The position numbers and the translations under genes were made by a program. From an uncultured Paracoccaceae bacterium (lineage in GTDB: Bacteria > Pseudomonadota > Alphaproteobacteria > Rhodobacterales > Rhodobacteraceae): 64,000 nt of DNA. The notes below the pieces were generated by a model. That model had not been told where the DNA came from. It ran no database searches and worked only from the letters and a program-made list of their open reading frames with translations. Within the stretch, counting starts at the first letter, position 1. Each line of letters begins with the position of its first letter. Shown here piece after piece: positions 1-8,891 of the stretch. The stretch covers positions 1 through 64,000 of the forward strand of contig CATOSB010000025.1 of assembly GCA_951812305.1 (NCBI GenBank), written 5' to 3'.

Positions 1-696
1 CTGCACTGGCTGCACACGATCTGCGATACCGCCTTCACCCATTACCGCATCAGCGCCAAACGCGGTGCTGTTCCAACCTTCCTGACCGGCGGGACGATCA
101 TTCATGATCACTGGAAACCCTACTACGCCCATATGAGCGGAGTGGACGCCCACGCCCTCTGCGGGGCGCATCACTTGCGCGAACTCAAGGCCATCGAAGA
201 GATCGAAAAAGAGCCTTGGGCGACGGAGATGAGCGCAGTGCTTCATAGCGCCAATCAGCTCAGATGCGCGGCTCAGGATCAAGGCGAGACCGAACTCCCG
301 GAACTGGTTCGCCAGGGTATAGTCACCAGATACATGGCGATCCTCGCCAAGGGGCTCGCCTTCCACGAACGCCAGCCCCCGCTGGCCAAAAGCCCCGGCA
401 CCCGCGGCCGAAAAGCCAGGCGGCCAGGCCACAACCTGCTCCTCCGCCTGCGTGACTACCGCGATGACGTTTTGCGATTCATCGCCGACTTCGCGGTCCC
501 ATTCACAAACAATCAGGCCGAACAGGACCTGCGCATGATGAAGCTGCGCATGAAAATCTCGGGCACCTTCCGCACCCTCGAGGGCGCGCGGGTCTTCGCC
601 GACATCAGGTCCGTCATCTCGACGGCCAGAAAACACCGGTTCAACATCCTGGAAATCCTGACCCTGTCACCACCTCAGATCATCGCACGGCTCTGA
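1..696 (+). CDS. IS66-family transposase (ISBst12-type), C-terminal part
   Basis: DDE transposase of the single-gene IS66 type, cut by the window edge; it is open from base 1. It covers about the last 230 of 471 residues seen in the complete copies. Visible are the IHDHWKPYY segment with the second catalytic Asp and the C-terminal NNQAEQDLRM segment with the catalytic Glu. The remaining sequence is nearly identical to the copy at 9399-10814, so the gene is probably whole outside the window. Confidence 0.9.
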   Translation: MHWLHTICDTAFTHYRISAKRGAVPTFLTGGTIIHDHWKPYYAHMSGVDAHALCGAHHLRELKAIEEIEKEPWATEMSAVLHSANQLRCAAQDQGETELPELVRQGIVTRYMAILAKGLAFHERQPPLAKSPGTRGRKARRPGHNLLLRLRDYRDDVLRFIADFAVPFTNNQAEQDLRMMKLRMKISGTFRTLEGARVFADIRSVISTARKHRFNILEILTLSPPQIIARL

Positions 697-743
697 CGGA
701 ACAAAACCCCGCAACCCTATCGGACAGGGTGCTTGGGAGTTAC
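1..743 (+). mobile_element. IS66-B copy 1 (ISBst12-type IS66), right part only
   Basis: The left part lies outside the window. The right end reads GGGTGCTTGGGAGTTAC and matches the ends of three complete copies (9261-10861, 45398-46998, 54785-56386). It is inserted in an IS4-A transposase gene: the next bases (GATATTTC, 744-751) continue the IS4-A sequence and are the expected 8-bp target duplicate, whose partner is off-window. The single transposase gene without tnpA/tnpB is typical of the ISBst12 subgroup of IS66. Confidence 0.9.
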
Positions 744-1331
744 GATATTTCCCTTCATGCGCAGCCGGTAGTCCCATCCAGCCTCCTGGCACCATGCGAC
801 CAATCGGGCGGTTCCATAAAACCGATCTCCCGCCAGCAACACACGCGCATCCGCCGGGAGCCATGGGCGGACTGCTTCCAAAAGCTCATGTTGCACGCGC
901 CATCCAATCGGCCCTTTGGTCTGGCGTACACGCCAGGCGACCGGGAGGGCCCGATCCCGCATCCGCACCGATAACATCAAAACCTCATGCCCTTCGTTGA
1001 GCTTGCTTTGATCAAGGGCCACCACAATCGTTTCTCCGGCCTCACACTGGCGGCGGAAAATTTCACCAACATAGGCCTGCATGATCTCATCAGTATCGAT
1101 GTGAGGATTGCCCAGAACCCGCGAAATGTATTGATAGCGGTGGTCCACAGAGCCGATATCGCGGGGCAGAGCAGCCGCATTTTCCATCAGATTGACGCTG
1201 CGCGTGTTCAAAATCACGCTTGCTATGATGCACAATCCCTCCCGGCGCGACTTGTGATACCCGAGCAAGCGGTCCTGAAAATCCGCCTCAACCTTCGAAT
1301 AAAGCTCTGAAAAACAAACATTTCCCAACAA
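744..1331 (-). pseudogene. IS4-family transposase, N-terminal half (interrupted)
   Basis: Codes for roughly the first 196 residues of the IS4-A transposase, up to the IS66-B insertion. The first catalytic Asp (VALDQSKL) and second Asp (LAGDRFYG) are present, but the YREK region is lost. The start is taken as a TTG about five bases after a GGAGG ribosome binding site, because no in-frame ATG precedes the conserved region. It cannot make a full transposase. Confidence 0.8.
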
Positions 1332-1422
1332 ACCAGCCTCCAATATCAGCAGTGGAGACTCCTTGAATCACACAGATCAGACAAACGTCAAATCAGATCC
1401 GGAAATTTTGAAGGGTGGTAAG
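744..1422 (-). mobile_element. IS4-A copy 1, interrupted by IS66-B
   Basis: Left half of a 1190-bp IS4-family element, near-identical to five other copies here. Its terminal repeat ends at 1422 (reverse complement of CTTACCACCCTTCAA). The other half lies beyond the IS66-B insertion and off the window. It has itself landed on the 5' end of a resolvase gene. Confidence 0.88.
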
Positions 1423-1424
1423 CT

Positions 1425-1985
1425 TCCAGCCCCAAAATCCGCTACGCCCGCACCTCGACCGTCGACCAAAACCTCGACGCGCAGATCGTGGCACTGAAAG
1501 CGGCGGGATGTGGGATGGTCCGTCAGGAACAGCGCAACGGGGCCACGCTTGAAGGCCGTCCCGAGCTGAACAACATTCTCGACTTCATCCATCCCGGTGA
1601 AACGTTGGTCGTCACGCGCATCGACCGCCTGGCCCGTTCGGTGCAAGATCTTCAAACCATCGTCGCCAGGCTGAAGGAAAAAGGGGCCTATCTGGCCGCG
1701 ACGGAACAGCCCGTGGACACCTCCACCGCGGCAGTCAAAGCCTTCTTCGATATGTTGGGCGTGTTCGCCGAGTTCGAAACCAACCTACGCCGCGAACGCC
1801 AGGCCGAAGGGATTGCCGCCGCTAAATCCAAAGGCGTGTACAAGGGTCGCCCACCCAAGATCGACATGCCAGAGATCAAACGTCGTCTGACGGAAGGCCA
1901 AACTCCAACCCAAATCGCTCGTGACATGAGCATTTCACGTGGCACCGTCTACAAAACAAAACTGTCCATTAAATCGGCCGAATAG
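1425..1985 (+). pseudogene. serine resolvase/invertase lacking its start codon
   Basis: Small serine recombinase of the Tn3-resolvase family, about 187 codons. The catalytic serine sits in YARTSTVDQN, the usual DNA-cleavage arginine context is in RIDRLARSVQ, and a helix-turn-helix tail (TPTQIARDMSISRGTVYK) closes the protein. The IS4-A insertion ending at 1422 removed the first few residues; a stop at 1419-1421 lies in frame and there is no ATG before residue 22. An internal ATG at 1488 would make a protein without the catalytic serine, so it is probably inactive. Confidence 0.8.
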
Positions 1986-2121
1986 CCGCGCCACGGTCGC
2001 TCAAATGATCAAATATGCACCTTCGGGCCTGTTGGGCCGATCGAGGTGACCCATTGGCCGTTTATGTAGTGTTTGGTTGCGTCTTGCATGGATGGTGATT
2101 CTTTCGTCATCGGCGCGCGCT

Positions 2122-2736
2122 TCAATCAGAGGTGACGCAGATTGCCTGTTTCAGATGGTCGGTCGTGCCAAGTTGGTCGACCAGAAAGCCAGCCAAGTCC
2201 TCGCGGGGAATGGTTTTGGTGGTAGCTGTGTTGGACGCCAGAACCCGGCCAGTACCCGGTTTTTCGGTCAGCACGGCGGCACGCACGGCGGTCCAATCTA
2301 GTCTCTCTTCGGCAAAGATTTCCTCTTCGCGTGCATGTTCCACCAGAATGGTATTCAATATCGTGCTGAAAAGGACCTTCGAATACCAAGGTATCCGCGT
2401 CCAACTGTCACCGACGCCTGCTGCCGAGACAAAGACCAGCAGCTTGACCCCATGCGCCAGCATCGCGTCGCGAATGTTCGCGGCGCCCGTGGATAGGGTG
2501 ACGCGGTCTTTCAATCCCACCGGACCCAGACAGACCAGAACGGCCTCTTGCCCAGCCACAGCCTGAGAAACAGCCTGGGCGTCAAGCACGTCGCCTTTTA
2601 ACCTTTTGATACTTTCCTGCGCATAGCGCCGCTCGACCGAGCGACCGAAAACCGTAACGTCGTGGTTTGCGGCCACCGCCTTGCGCCAGCAATGATCGCC
2701 GGTCTTGCCGGTCGCGCCGAATACAACAACCTTCAT
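2122..2736 (-). CDS. NAD(P)-binding reductase (NmrA/SDR-like)
   Basis: A 204-residue Rossmann-fold protein that begins MKVVVFGATGKTG, the GxxGxxG dinucleotide-binding loop of atypical short-chain dehydrogenases (NAD(P)H-binding, NmrA-like, YwnB/BVR-B type). The start is the ATG at 2736, preceded by GAGGTGAGAG; the frame is open further upstream but that part is the tail of another gene. The substrate cannot be told. It lies 5 bases downstream of the end of an acyl-CoA ligase remnant on the same strand, so the two were probably one transcript. This is one of the few non-mobile genes here that looks intact. Confidence 0.8.
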   Translation of the reverse strand: MKVVVFGATGKTGDHCWRKAVAANHDVTVFGRSVERRYAQESIKRLKGDVLDAQAVSQAVAGQEAVLVCLGPVGLKDRVTLSTGAANIRDAMLAHGVKLLVFVSAAGVGDSWTRIPWYSKVLFSTILNTILVEHAREEEIFAEERLDWTAVRAAVLTEKPGTGRVLASNTATTKTIPREDLAGFLVDQLGTTDHLKQAICVTSD

Positions 2737-2741
2737 TTCTC

Positions 2742-2902
2742 TCACCTCAACTGTTGATATTCCCCGGCGACGAAACCATCGCGGAGAACGAATTTCTGGA
2801 TTTTGCCCGAGCCGGTCAGGGGGGAAGTCTTCAGATTTAAGCCATACATCGCTGTAATCGCCCCCACGGCCATGACCATCTGAGCATGAGTTTTGGCCAC
2901 CC
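2742..2902 (-). pseudogene. C-terminal tail of an AMP-forming acyl-CoA ligase
   Basis: Open frame ending ...TGSGKIQKFVLRDGF and a stop at 2742-2744. The motif TGSGKIQK is the C-terminal hallmark (A10, with the catalytic Lys) of ANL-superfamily acyl-CoA synthetases. Everything upstream has been replaced by the IS4-B element starting at 2903. The segment before the motif is poorly conserved, so only the last ~30 residues are confidently assigned. Confidence 0.6.
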
Positions 2903-3841
2903 CCCTTGTACACGACAGTAGGGGTGGTTGAGGGCGCTGATCTGTGGTTTTCGTTGGGCTTCTTCAGTTTATGATGGAGCATCCCATGATCCGAAAAGCG
3001 ATCAACACCCTCTCAGCGAAGCTATCTGATGGCCTGTTGCTGAGCAATAGCCGCCTCGAAACACTCTGCCTTGTGGTGATTGGCATGGCCAGCGCGCGAA
3101 CGGTGAACCTGAGCCATATCAGCGGCGAGATGCCGACACAGGCGAAGGTTGAAAGCACCTGCCGTCGATTGCAGCGGTTCTTTCAGCACGTCAGCCTCGG
3201 ACAAGACTGGTCCGCCCGCCTGGCGACCCGGATGCTCGGGGTTTCCGAGAGCTGGAACCTGTGCCTGGATCGTACGAACTGGAAGATTGGGCGCAAAGAG
3301 ATCAATCTGTTGGTTCTTGCCATTGCCACGCGCCGTTATCGCGTGCCTTTGATCTGGACGGTTTCAGGCAAAGCAGGCAACAGCAACACCGGCGAGCGCA
3401 TTGCTTTGATGAAGCGCTATCTGGATCTGTTTGGCTCCAGGAGCATCAAGTGTCTTCTGGCTGATCGGGAGTTCATCGGCCTTGATTGGCTGACTTTCCT
3501 GCATGAACAGGACATTCCTTTCATCATCCGCGTGAAGTCGAACCAATACGTGATCTGCGAAGATGGCACCCGGCAAAGCCTGCGCAGGTTGTTGCGCACA
3601 TGCCGCGGAAAGCGAACATTTACCGCTCATTTCGGAGCCCCGGGAGACGCCGCGCCAATCTGGCTGAACTTCGCCGCCAAGCGCATCAAGGGGAAAGAGT
3701 TGCTCATCGTCGCCAGCAATCGACCCGCCCACCACGCTCTGACCACCTATCGCATACGGTGGGCCATCGAATGCATGTTTGCAGAGGCGAAAACCAAGGG
3801 CTTCAACCTCGAGGACACGCGCCTCTCAATCGAGAAAAAGT
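2903..3841 (+). mobile_element. IS4-B copy 1, 3' end lost
   Basis: IS4-family element whose left end is CCCTTGTACACGACAGTAGG, shared with deleted copies at 37199 and 58616. It is cut at 3841/3842 by an IS66-B variant; the remainder of its 3' end is not found next to it. Confidence 0.85.
2971..3841 (+). pseudogene. IS4-family transposase (IS4-B), truncated
   Basis: DDE transposase of the IS4 family. The first Asp lies in LCLDRTNWKIG, the second in CLLADREFIG, and the YREK signature is complete in YRIRWAIECMFAEAK. About 290 codons remain before the IS66 insertion, which removes the C-terminal ~80 residues seen in the remnant at 57978-58545 and adds a foreign tail. ATG at 2971 or 2974 is the likely start. 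Confidence 0.85.
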
Positions 3842-4899
3842 GTAACTCCCAAGCCCCCTGCTGACTTGTCTGGTTTTGTAGTGTTTGGTGTGAGTCTAAT
3901 TTACCATAGGGTGAATGAAACTTCCGTTCTGCTCAGGGTTCCATTGCGCTCGGGTTGATTTTCTGAATCACTGCTGGAATGGATAATGTTGCCTCCCTTG
4001 AACAAAGCCTCGCTATGGCTCTGCGCCGGAACTCGGAGTTGGAAGAATTTGTAGCATTCCAGGCGCAAGAGATTGATGAACTGCGCAGGCAGCTTGGCAA
4101 AAACAGCCGTAACAGCAGCAAGCCTCCCTCGAGTGATGGGCTGAAGAAGCCGGCACCACGCAGCCTGCGTGGAAAGTCCGGCAAGAAAAGCGGCGGCCAG
4201 ACTGGCCACCGAGGCGACACCCTGCGCCAGACGCCAACGCCAGACTTTGTGCAACGCCATGAAGCAGCGCAGTGTCGTACCTGTCAGCAGCGCCTGAGGC
4301 CAGAGATGATCGAGGGGGTGAAGAACCGTCAGGTGTTCGACGTGCCCCCGCCGCAGCTGGAAGTCACCGAGCATCAGGCAATGATTTACGGCTGCGCGCA
4401 TTGCCGAGCCACGACAACGGCCGCGTTTCCCGAGGGCGTGAGCGCGCATGTGCAATATGGTCCGCGCATACGGGCCGCGGCGGTCTACTGCAATGTCCAG
4501 CAGCTGATCCCCGAAGATCGGGTCTGCCAACTCCTGCGGGATCTGTTCGGAGCCACCAGCCTGTGCGCGGCCAGCGTGACCAACCGGGTCAATGGCACAG
4601 CGCAGCGTCTGAGTGGCGTGGTCGAGCACATTCGTGATACCCTCACGGGAGGCGGTGTTCGGCATCTGGACGAGACCGGGCTGCGTGTCGCCGGCAAGCT
4701 GCACTGGTTGCATACGATCTGTGATGGCGCATTCACCCACTACCGGATCGATCCCGGGCGCGGTGCTGTTCCAACCTTCCTGAACGGTGGGACGATCGTC
4801 CATGATCACTGGAAATCGTATTACGCCCATATGGAGGGGGTGGACGCACACGCCCTCTGTGGGGCACATCACCTGCGCGAACCGAGGGCCGTCGCCGAG
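3842..4899 (+). mobile_element. IS66-B variant, right end lost
   Basis: Starts with GTAACTCCCAAGCCCCCTG, close to but different from the IS66-B end. The DNA and protein are clearly diverged from the four IS66-B copies, so it is a separate lineage. It is cut at 4899 by an element beginning TGTAG. Confidence 0.85.
3979..4899 (+). pseudogene. IS66-family transposase (variant), C-terminus missing
   Basis: About 307 residues of an ISBst12-type transposase. It has the N-terminal zipper region, the KNSRNSSKPPSSDG segment, a CxxC...CxxC zinc-binding region, HLDETGLRVAG (first Asp) and VHDHWKSYYAHM (second Asp). The catalytic Glu region is lost. Beyond 4899 the frame runs on for about 47 unrelated codons inside the next element. 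Confidence 0.85.
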
Positions 4900-5868
4900 T
4901 GTAGCACGACAAAAGTCTTTCAGAATCCGCGACAAAAGTCTTTGGGAATCCAGCCGATATTAGCCTGGAAAATCGCCGCGATTTCCGGGGCAAAGCGCCC
5001 TGGAAAATCAACTGTCTGCGCGACCTCCTGTCATCCGGTATAGTACGCATCCACATCATCGACGGCGGTGAGCCTGTATCGCGCGGCAGACAGCGGCTCC
5101 ACGCTGACGACGCGAGCACGTATCGGAGGCTTGGCGGCGGCATAGAGCCGCCAGATCACGTTCTCCGGCGCTCCGGCGGCCCAGGCGTTTGCGGGAACCG
5201 GCGGCGTGATCGTCAGGGTGTCGGTCTTGCCTGCGGCGGTTGCGACCGCCGCGTCGTGCAGTGTGCCATCAGCGAGGCGCAGGAGGATGCGGTCCCCGGC
5301 CCTGGTCTCGACCGGTTCGCGGAGTATGCTGCTCGGGCTCGCCTTCAACGGGATACTCTACGAGCCGCTGCGTTCGACCCTGCCGCCCGTCTTCGACGGC
5401 GTCGAGTTCAGCCCCATGGAACCCGCGCCGCGCGCGATGCGCAAGGCAACATTACCGACCGATACGAGGACGGCTCGTTCCTCGGCTACGACATGCCCTA
5501 CAGCTGACACCCGCACATCCCTTGCAAGCGTCTTGCAGGGGGCCTGCACACCCCTTGCAAGGGCAGATCATCGCGGCTGCGGATGCCCCCGTAAGCCTGA
5601 AAAACACCACCCCTGAAATGCCCGGAAAATCCGGCGGGTTCGTGCCCCCCGAAATCAGCGGCAAAATCACCGTTTCCAGCGGGTTCGCACCCCCGAAACG
5701 CTCCGATTCTGAAAGACTTATGGCGCGGGCAGTTCCGGGACGGCGGTCACGGCCGCGCTGCACGAGGCACCTAAAGCCCTGATTTCATGGCCGTTCGGCA
5801 ATCCCAGCCGGGATAGGCCGGGTTCAGCTGGGATAGGCCGGATACCCAAAGACTTTTGTCACCCTACA
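4900..5868. mobile_element. Small element with Tn7/Tn402-like ends, no transposase
   Basis: The ends are inverted: TGTAG..GACAAAAGTCTTT at 4900 and the same core read backwards ending at 5868. The 13-mer GACAAAAGTCTTT occurs twice at the left end and once at the right, and a partial copy (AAAGACTT) sits near 5713. Ends beginning TGT with several internal repeats are how Tn7/Tn402/Mu-type transposases mark DNA. The right flank is a resolvase gene, a favoured target of Tn402-like elements. No transposase is inside and the flanking 5-mers differ, so it is a relic or a non-autonomous unit. Confidence 0.5.
5031..5348 (-). pseudogene. phage/GTA tail host-specificity protein fragment
   Basis: About 105 codons with the pattern of the C-terminal part of host-specificity (tail tip, J-like) proteins: a GDRILLRLADGT stretch, VIWRLYAAAKPPIRARVVSV and YRLTAVDDVDAYY, resembling the end of fibronectin-like repeats in such proteins. 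No neighbouring tail genes are present. Identification rests on pattern memory only. A further open stretch on the plus strand ending near 5507 (QGNITDRYEDGSFLG) may be another phage fragment; the rest of 5360-5860 holds nothing recognisable. Confidence 0.4.
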
Positions 5869-5941
5869 GCAGAGTTCGAGCGCGAGATGATCCGCGAGCG
5901 CACGCGCGCCGGACTTGAGCGCGCGTGCAAGAAGGGACGAC
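5869..5941 (+). pseudogene. resolvase fragment
   Basis: Twenty-four codons reading AEFEREMIRERTRAGLERA, the E-helix region of small serine resolvases. The upstream part is replaced by the Tn402-like element and the downstream part by IS3. Confidence 0.6.
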
Positions 5942-5981
5942 TGGACTTCGTCCCTATTACCGGACAGTTTGATTATTGACC

Positions 5982-6849
5982 CTATGCGGCCATTTTCCAA
6001 GTCATATTGTTGAACGCCTGTTGCGGCGTTTGGTATCCGACCGCAGAGTGGCGGCGCTGGCGGTTGTAGAAGATCTCGATGTATTCGAAGATGGCGGCCT
6101 TTGCCTGCGCGCGCGTTTTGAACCGCTGACGATGAACCAACTCTTTTTCAATGATGCAAAGAAGCTTTCCATTGGCGCATTGTCCAGGCACTCGCCCTTG
6201 CGGCTCATGGATTGCGTTAGCCCTGCCTTTTTGATCAGCTTGCGGTAATCGCCACTGGCGTATTGGGCGGATTCAAGCGGTCGTCGCAACGGTTCCGGAT
6301 TGGAGGTTGCGATGACGACACACAAACGAGCTTCAGACCGAAGCACCCGAGACAAGATGTGTTCGCCTGGACGGCCCAAAGTGGCAGATAGAGCCAGCCT
6401 TCATCCGTATCGATATAGGTAATATCGGCTAACCAAACCGTATTGGGAGTGAGGCAGTGGAACTCCTGTTCCAACAGGTCTGGCGACGGTCTCATCTTGT
6501 GATTGCTATCCGTTGTCACAGGCTTGCGGCGCTTGTTCAGGCGTGGGGATACCTTGTTTTCCTTCATGATACGGGCGACTCGCCGCTCAGAAACAGTTTC
6601 GCCGTCAGCCAGGAGATCCTGATGGATCCGCTTTGATCCGTAGCATTTCTTGCTGGCTTTGAAGAAGGTCTTGATCTTGGGCAGCAACTCCAGATCCCGG
6701 GCGCTTCGGTCTGCTTTGCGCTGATCCCTCGCGGGTTGGCTGGCCCGGAAGCCATATAACCAGCCCCGGGAAATCTCCATAACTCTGCAAAGCGTCGAAA
6801 CCGCATATTGAGCTTTATGGGCAGTGACGAATATGCGCTTGTTCGTCAT
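5982..6849 (-). pseudogene. IS3-family OrfB transposase, broken
   Basis: The N-terminal HTH_21 region and first Asp (WLADITYI) are intact to about 6385. The next ~100 bases do not match the family: the segment holding the second catalytic Asp (normally HHSDRG) is replaced, and sequence resumes at QYASGDYRKLIKKAG. A second frameshift near 6150 separates FFASLKK from ELVHRQRF. The end (NNMTWKMAA) is intact. Two lesions and a missing catalytic Asp make it inactive. Confidence 0.85.
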
Positions 6850-7142
6850 GGTTTCACCGCCCGTGTCGCGAAAAAAGCGGATGCTTTGTGCAAAATCTCC
6901 ACTTCCTCTGTCAGGCGTTTGTTCTCTTTGCGAAGTCGGGCAAGTTCCGCCGCGTCCGCCTGCTGCCGCCGCTTGGCTTCTGCTGAACCAAACGCTTCGA
7001 TCTCAAGCCGCCAGGTCTTCAACTGTGTGCCGGTGATTCCAAGCTCCCTGGCAACGCTGCCCTGTGTCGCGCCGGGCTCATAAAGCCGCTCAACCGCAGC
7101 TGCCTTGTACTCGTCGGTGTAGCTTCGTCGATGTTGTCCCAT
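6846..7142 (-). CDS. IS3-family OrfA (HTH and leucine zipper)
   Basis: A 98-residue protein that binds the element ends. It has an N-terminal helix-turn-helix (YTDEYKAAAVERL to GITGTQLKTW) and a C-terminal leucine-rich coiled coil (LARLRKENKRLTEEVEIL). Its stop overlaps the ATG of orfB (ATGA at 6846-6849), as is normal for IS3, where OrfAB is made by frameshifting. It appears intact although its partner is not. Confidence 0.85.
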   Translation of the reverse strand: MGQHRRSYTDEYKAAAVERLYEPGATQGSVARELGITGTQLKTWRLEIEAFGSAEAKRRQQADAAELARLRKENKRLTEEVEILHKASAFFATRAVKP

Positions 7143-7205
7143 TCGATGCCCCTTTCATGGACAGGGGTAAAGTACCCCAGTGTCCGGAAACAGGGACGAA
7201 GTTCA

Positions 7206-7315
7206 CCCAAGGGAGGCACAGGATTGATTGTTTCAAGGATGCAGGTAGCGCAGCCGACGCGATGGTGGCTCTCTACCGGGCAAAGCAGAGACGGGGCTAT
7301 CGGCTCGCGGGGTGA
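7206..7315 (+). pseudogene. possible WGR-domain C-terminal fragment
   Basis: An open frame following the IS3 end reads RIDCFKDAGSAADAMVAL and then a basic RRGYR end before the stop, which resembles the last third of small WGR-domain proteins of alphaproteobacterial plasmids. Nothing upstream survives. Bases 7316-7369 hold nothing recognisable. Confidence 0.35.
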
Positions 7316-7378
7316 GGCTTGCTGCGCGGACGTTCAAGTCTCCTGTCCCGTCGAGTGTAAAAATCTGATGTGAGAGTC

Positions 7379-8568
7379 CTTACCACCCTTCAATTTAGCC
7401 AGACATCCCAGAGCTTGGGGATTTTGGCATAACCTGCGAGGCATCGTCGGATAGCACGAAGGCCTGTCTTGAAGAGAGAGCATAAGGACCTTCGGGCTTT
7501 TCGAATCCCCTTTTTTCGCCGCGTATTGCGACGTGGTGCTCTTCGTTTGCTCCGGTTGAAACAGCCCAGTACATGGCGATTGCCAGCACCAAAATGAGGC
7601 GGGCCAATCGATCCGGCTTTTTGATCTGGCTTTGAGTAATTTCAAAGCCCCGGGTTTTGAAGTCGGAGAACATGGCTTCAATTCCCCAACGCATTCCATA
7701 ATCGAGCACCTTGTACTCGGACGGTGCTGCATTCATGGCAATAATCCAAGGCTCTTTGTGCCCCTCTTCGTGAAGCACTCCAATGTTGCTAAAGACGCCC
7801 GTTCCGTAAAGCTCAGCGTTTACAAGCCCTTCGGGCATCAGTTGGGCAATTTCGCGCGTCATCATCTCGCCACCCTGATGTTGCAGTGTGATATTTCCCT
7901 TCATGCGCAGCCGGTAGTCCCATCCAGCCTCCTGGCACCATGCGACCAATCGGGCGGTTCCATAAAACCGATCTCCCGCCAGCAACACACGCGCATCCGC
8001 CGGGAGCCATGGGCGGACTGCTTCCAAAAGCTCATGTTGCACGCGCCATCCAATCGGCCCTTTGGTCTGGCGTACACGCCAGGCGACCGGGAGGGCCCGA
8101 TCCCGCATCCGCACCGATAACATCAAAACCTCATGCCCTTCGTTGAGCTTGCTTTGATCAAGGGCCACCACAATCGTTTCTCCGGCCTCACACTGGCGGC
8201 GGAAAATTTCACCAACATAGGCCTGCATGATCTCATCAGTATCGATGTGAGGATTGCCCAGAACCCGCGAAATGTATTGATAGCGGTGGTCCACAGAGCC
8301 GATATCGCGGGGCAGAGCAGCCGCATTTTCCATCAGATTGACGCTGCGCGTGTTCAAAATCACGCTTGCTATGATGCACAATCCCTCCCGGCGCGACTTG
8401 TGATACCCGAGCAAGCGGTCCTGAAAATCCGCCTCAACCTTCGAATAAAGCTCTGAAAAACAAACATTTCCCAACAAACCAGCCTCCAATATCAGCAGTG
8501 GAGACTCCTTGAATCACACAGATCAGACAAACGTCAAATCAGATCCGGAAATTTTGAAGGGTGGTAAG
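7379..8568 (-). mobile_element. IS4-A copy 2, complete (1190 bp)
   Basis: Complete element with 15-bp perfect terminal repeats CTTACCACCCTTCAA. Flanked by a 9-bp target duplication GTGAGAGTC (7370-7378 and 8569-8577). Confidence 0.96.
7395..8477 (-). CDS. IS4-family transposase (IS4-A)
   Basis: About 360 residues, a cut-and-paste DDE transposase. Catalytic Asp 1 is in VALDQSKLNEG, Asp 2 in LLAGDRFYGT, and the YREK box is YGMRWGIEAMFSDFK. There is no in-frame ATG at the front. GGAGG followed by five bases and TTG marks the likely start; an earlier TTG lies inside that ribosome binding site and is unlikely. No lesion is seen, and identical sequence in five other copies points to recent activity. 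Confidence 0.92.
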   Translation of the reverse strand: MLGNVCFSELYSKVEADFQDRLLGYHKSRREGLCIIASVILNTRSVNLMENAAALPRDIGSVDHRYQYISRVLGNPHIDTDEIMQAYVGEIFRRQCEAGETIVVALDQSKLNEGHEVLMLSVRMRDRALPVAWRVRQTKGPIGWRVQHELLEAVRPWLPADARVLLAGDRFYGTARLVAWCQEAGWDYRLRMKGNITLQHQGGEMMTREIAQLMPEGLVNAELYGTGVFSNIGVLHEEGHKEPWIIAMNAAPSEYKVLDYGMRWGIEAMFSDFKTRGFEITQSQIKKPDRLARLILVLAIAMYWAVSTGANEEHHVAIRGEKRGFEKPEGPYALSSRQAFVLSDDASQVMPKSPSSGMSG

Positions 8569-8603
8569 GTGAGAGTCAGTTGTCGCGTGCAATGAGGTCG
8601 TTT

Positions 8604-8623
8604 TTGGTGTAATATTGCACCAA
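8604..8623. promoter_or_regulatory. palindromic operator over the parDE promoter
   Basis: TTGGTGTAATATTGCACCAA is palindromic apart from one pair of bases and includes TAATAT, a good -10 box, 17 bases before the antitoxin ATG. ParD-type antitoxins repress their own operon by binding such palindromes, so this is the probable autoregulatory site. A strong AGGAGG follows at about 8629. Confidence 0.65.
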
Positions 8624-8639
8624 TCCATAGGAGGCCATC

Positions 8640-8891
8640 ATGCCCAGGCAGACCATTACACTCAGCGGTCCAAACCATGCGTGGTTGCAGGCGCGGGTTG
8701 ATAGCGGCGAGTTCAAGACGCAGACTGAAGCTGTTAACGATGCATTGCGCCGCACCCGAGAGATCGAAACCGGTGTGGAACAGATCAGAGCGAAACTTAT
8801 CCGTGCAGAGCAGCGCGGCTTCACGGATTTGACGCCAGATCAGATTCTTGAGCAGTCGAAGAAAGAATTGCGCGCTAATGGCGACTTATAG
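8640..8891 (+). CDS. parD: ParD-family antitoxin
   Basis: An 83-residue antitoxin of the ParD/CC2985 type. The ribbon-helix-helix DNA-binding start reads MPRQTITLSGPNHAWLQ and is followed by the TQTEAVNDALR helix. The C-terminal half would wrap the toxin. The ATG sits six bases after AGGAGG. The stop overlaps the toxin start by 14 bases, so the pair is translationally coupled. The module is intact and lies between IS4-A and IS66-B; it may stabilise the replicon carrying this region. Confidence 0.88.
   Translation: MPRQTITLSGPNHAWLQARVDSGEFKTQTEAVNDALRRTREIETGVEQIRAKLIRAEQRGFTDLTPDQILEQSKKELRANGDL

Larger units (their letters stand above)
5942..7205 (-). mobile_element. IS3-family element, 1264 bp, degenerate
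   Basis: Terminal repeats TGGACTTCGTCCCTATT.. (left) and TGAACTTCGTCCCTGTT.. (right, read inwards) share 20 of 24 bases and begin with TG as in IS3. No target duplication is visible (left flank GAC, right flank CCC), so flanks were rearranged after insertion. Confidence 0.85.

Noticed and set aside
4123..4220. Assigning the DUF1998 locus specifically to DISARM or Druantia
   Set aside because: Only the C-terminal domain survives and no methylase, PLD protein or other defining partner is visible in the window; the real coordinates of that locus are 45082-51413.
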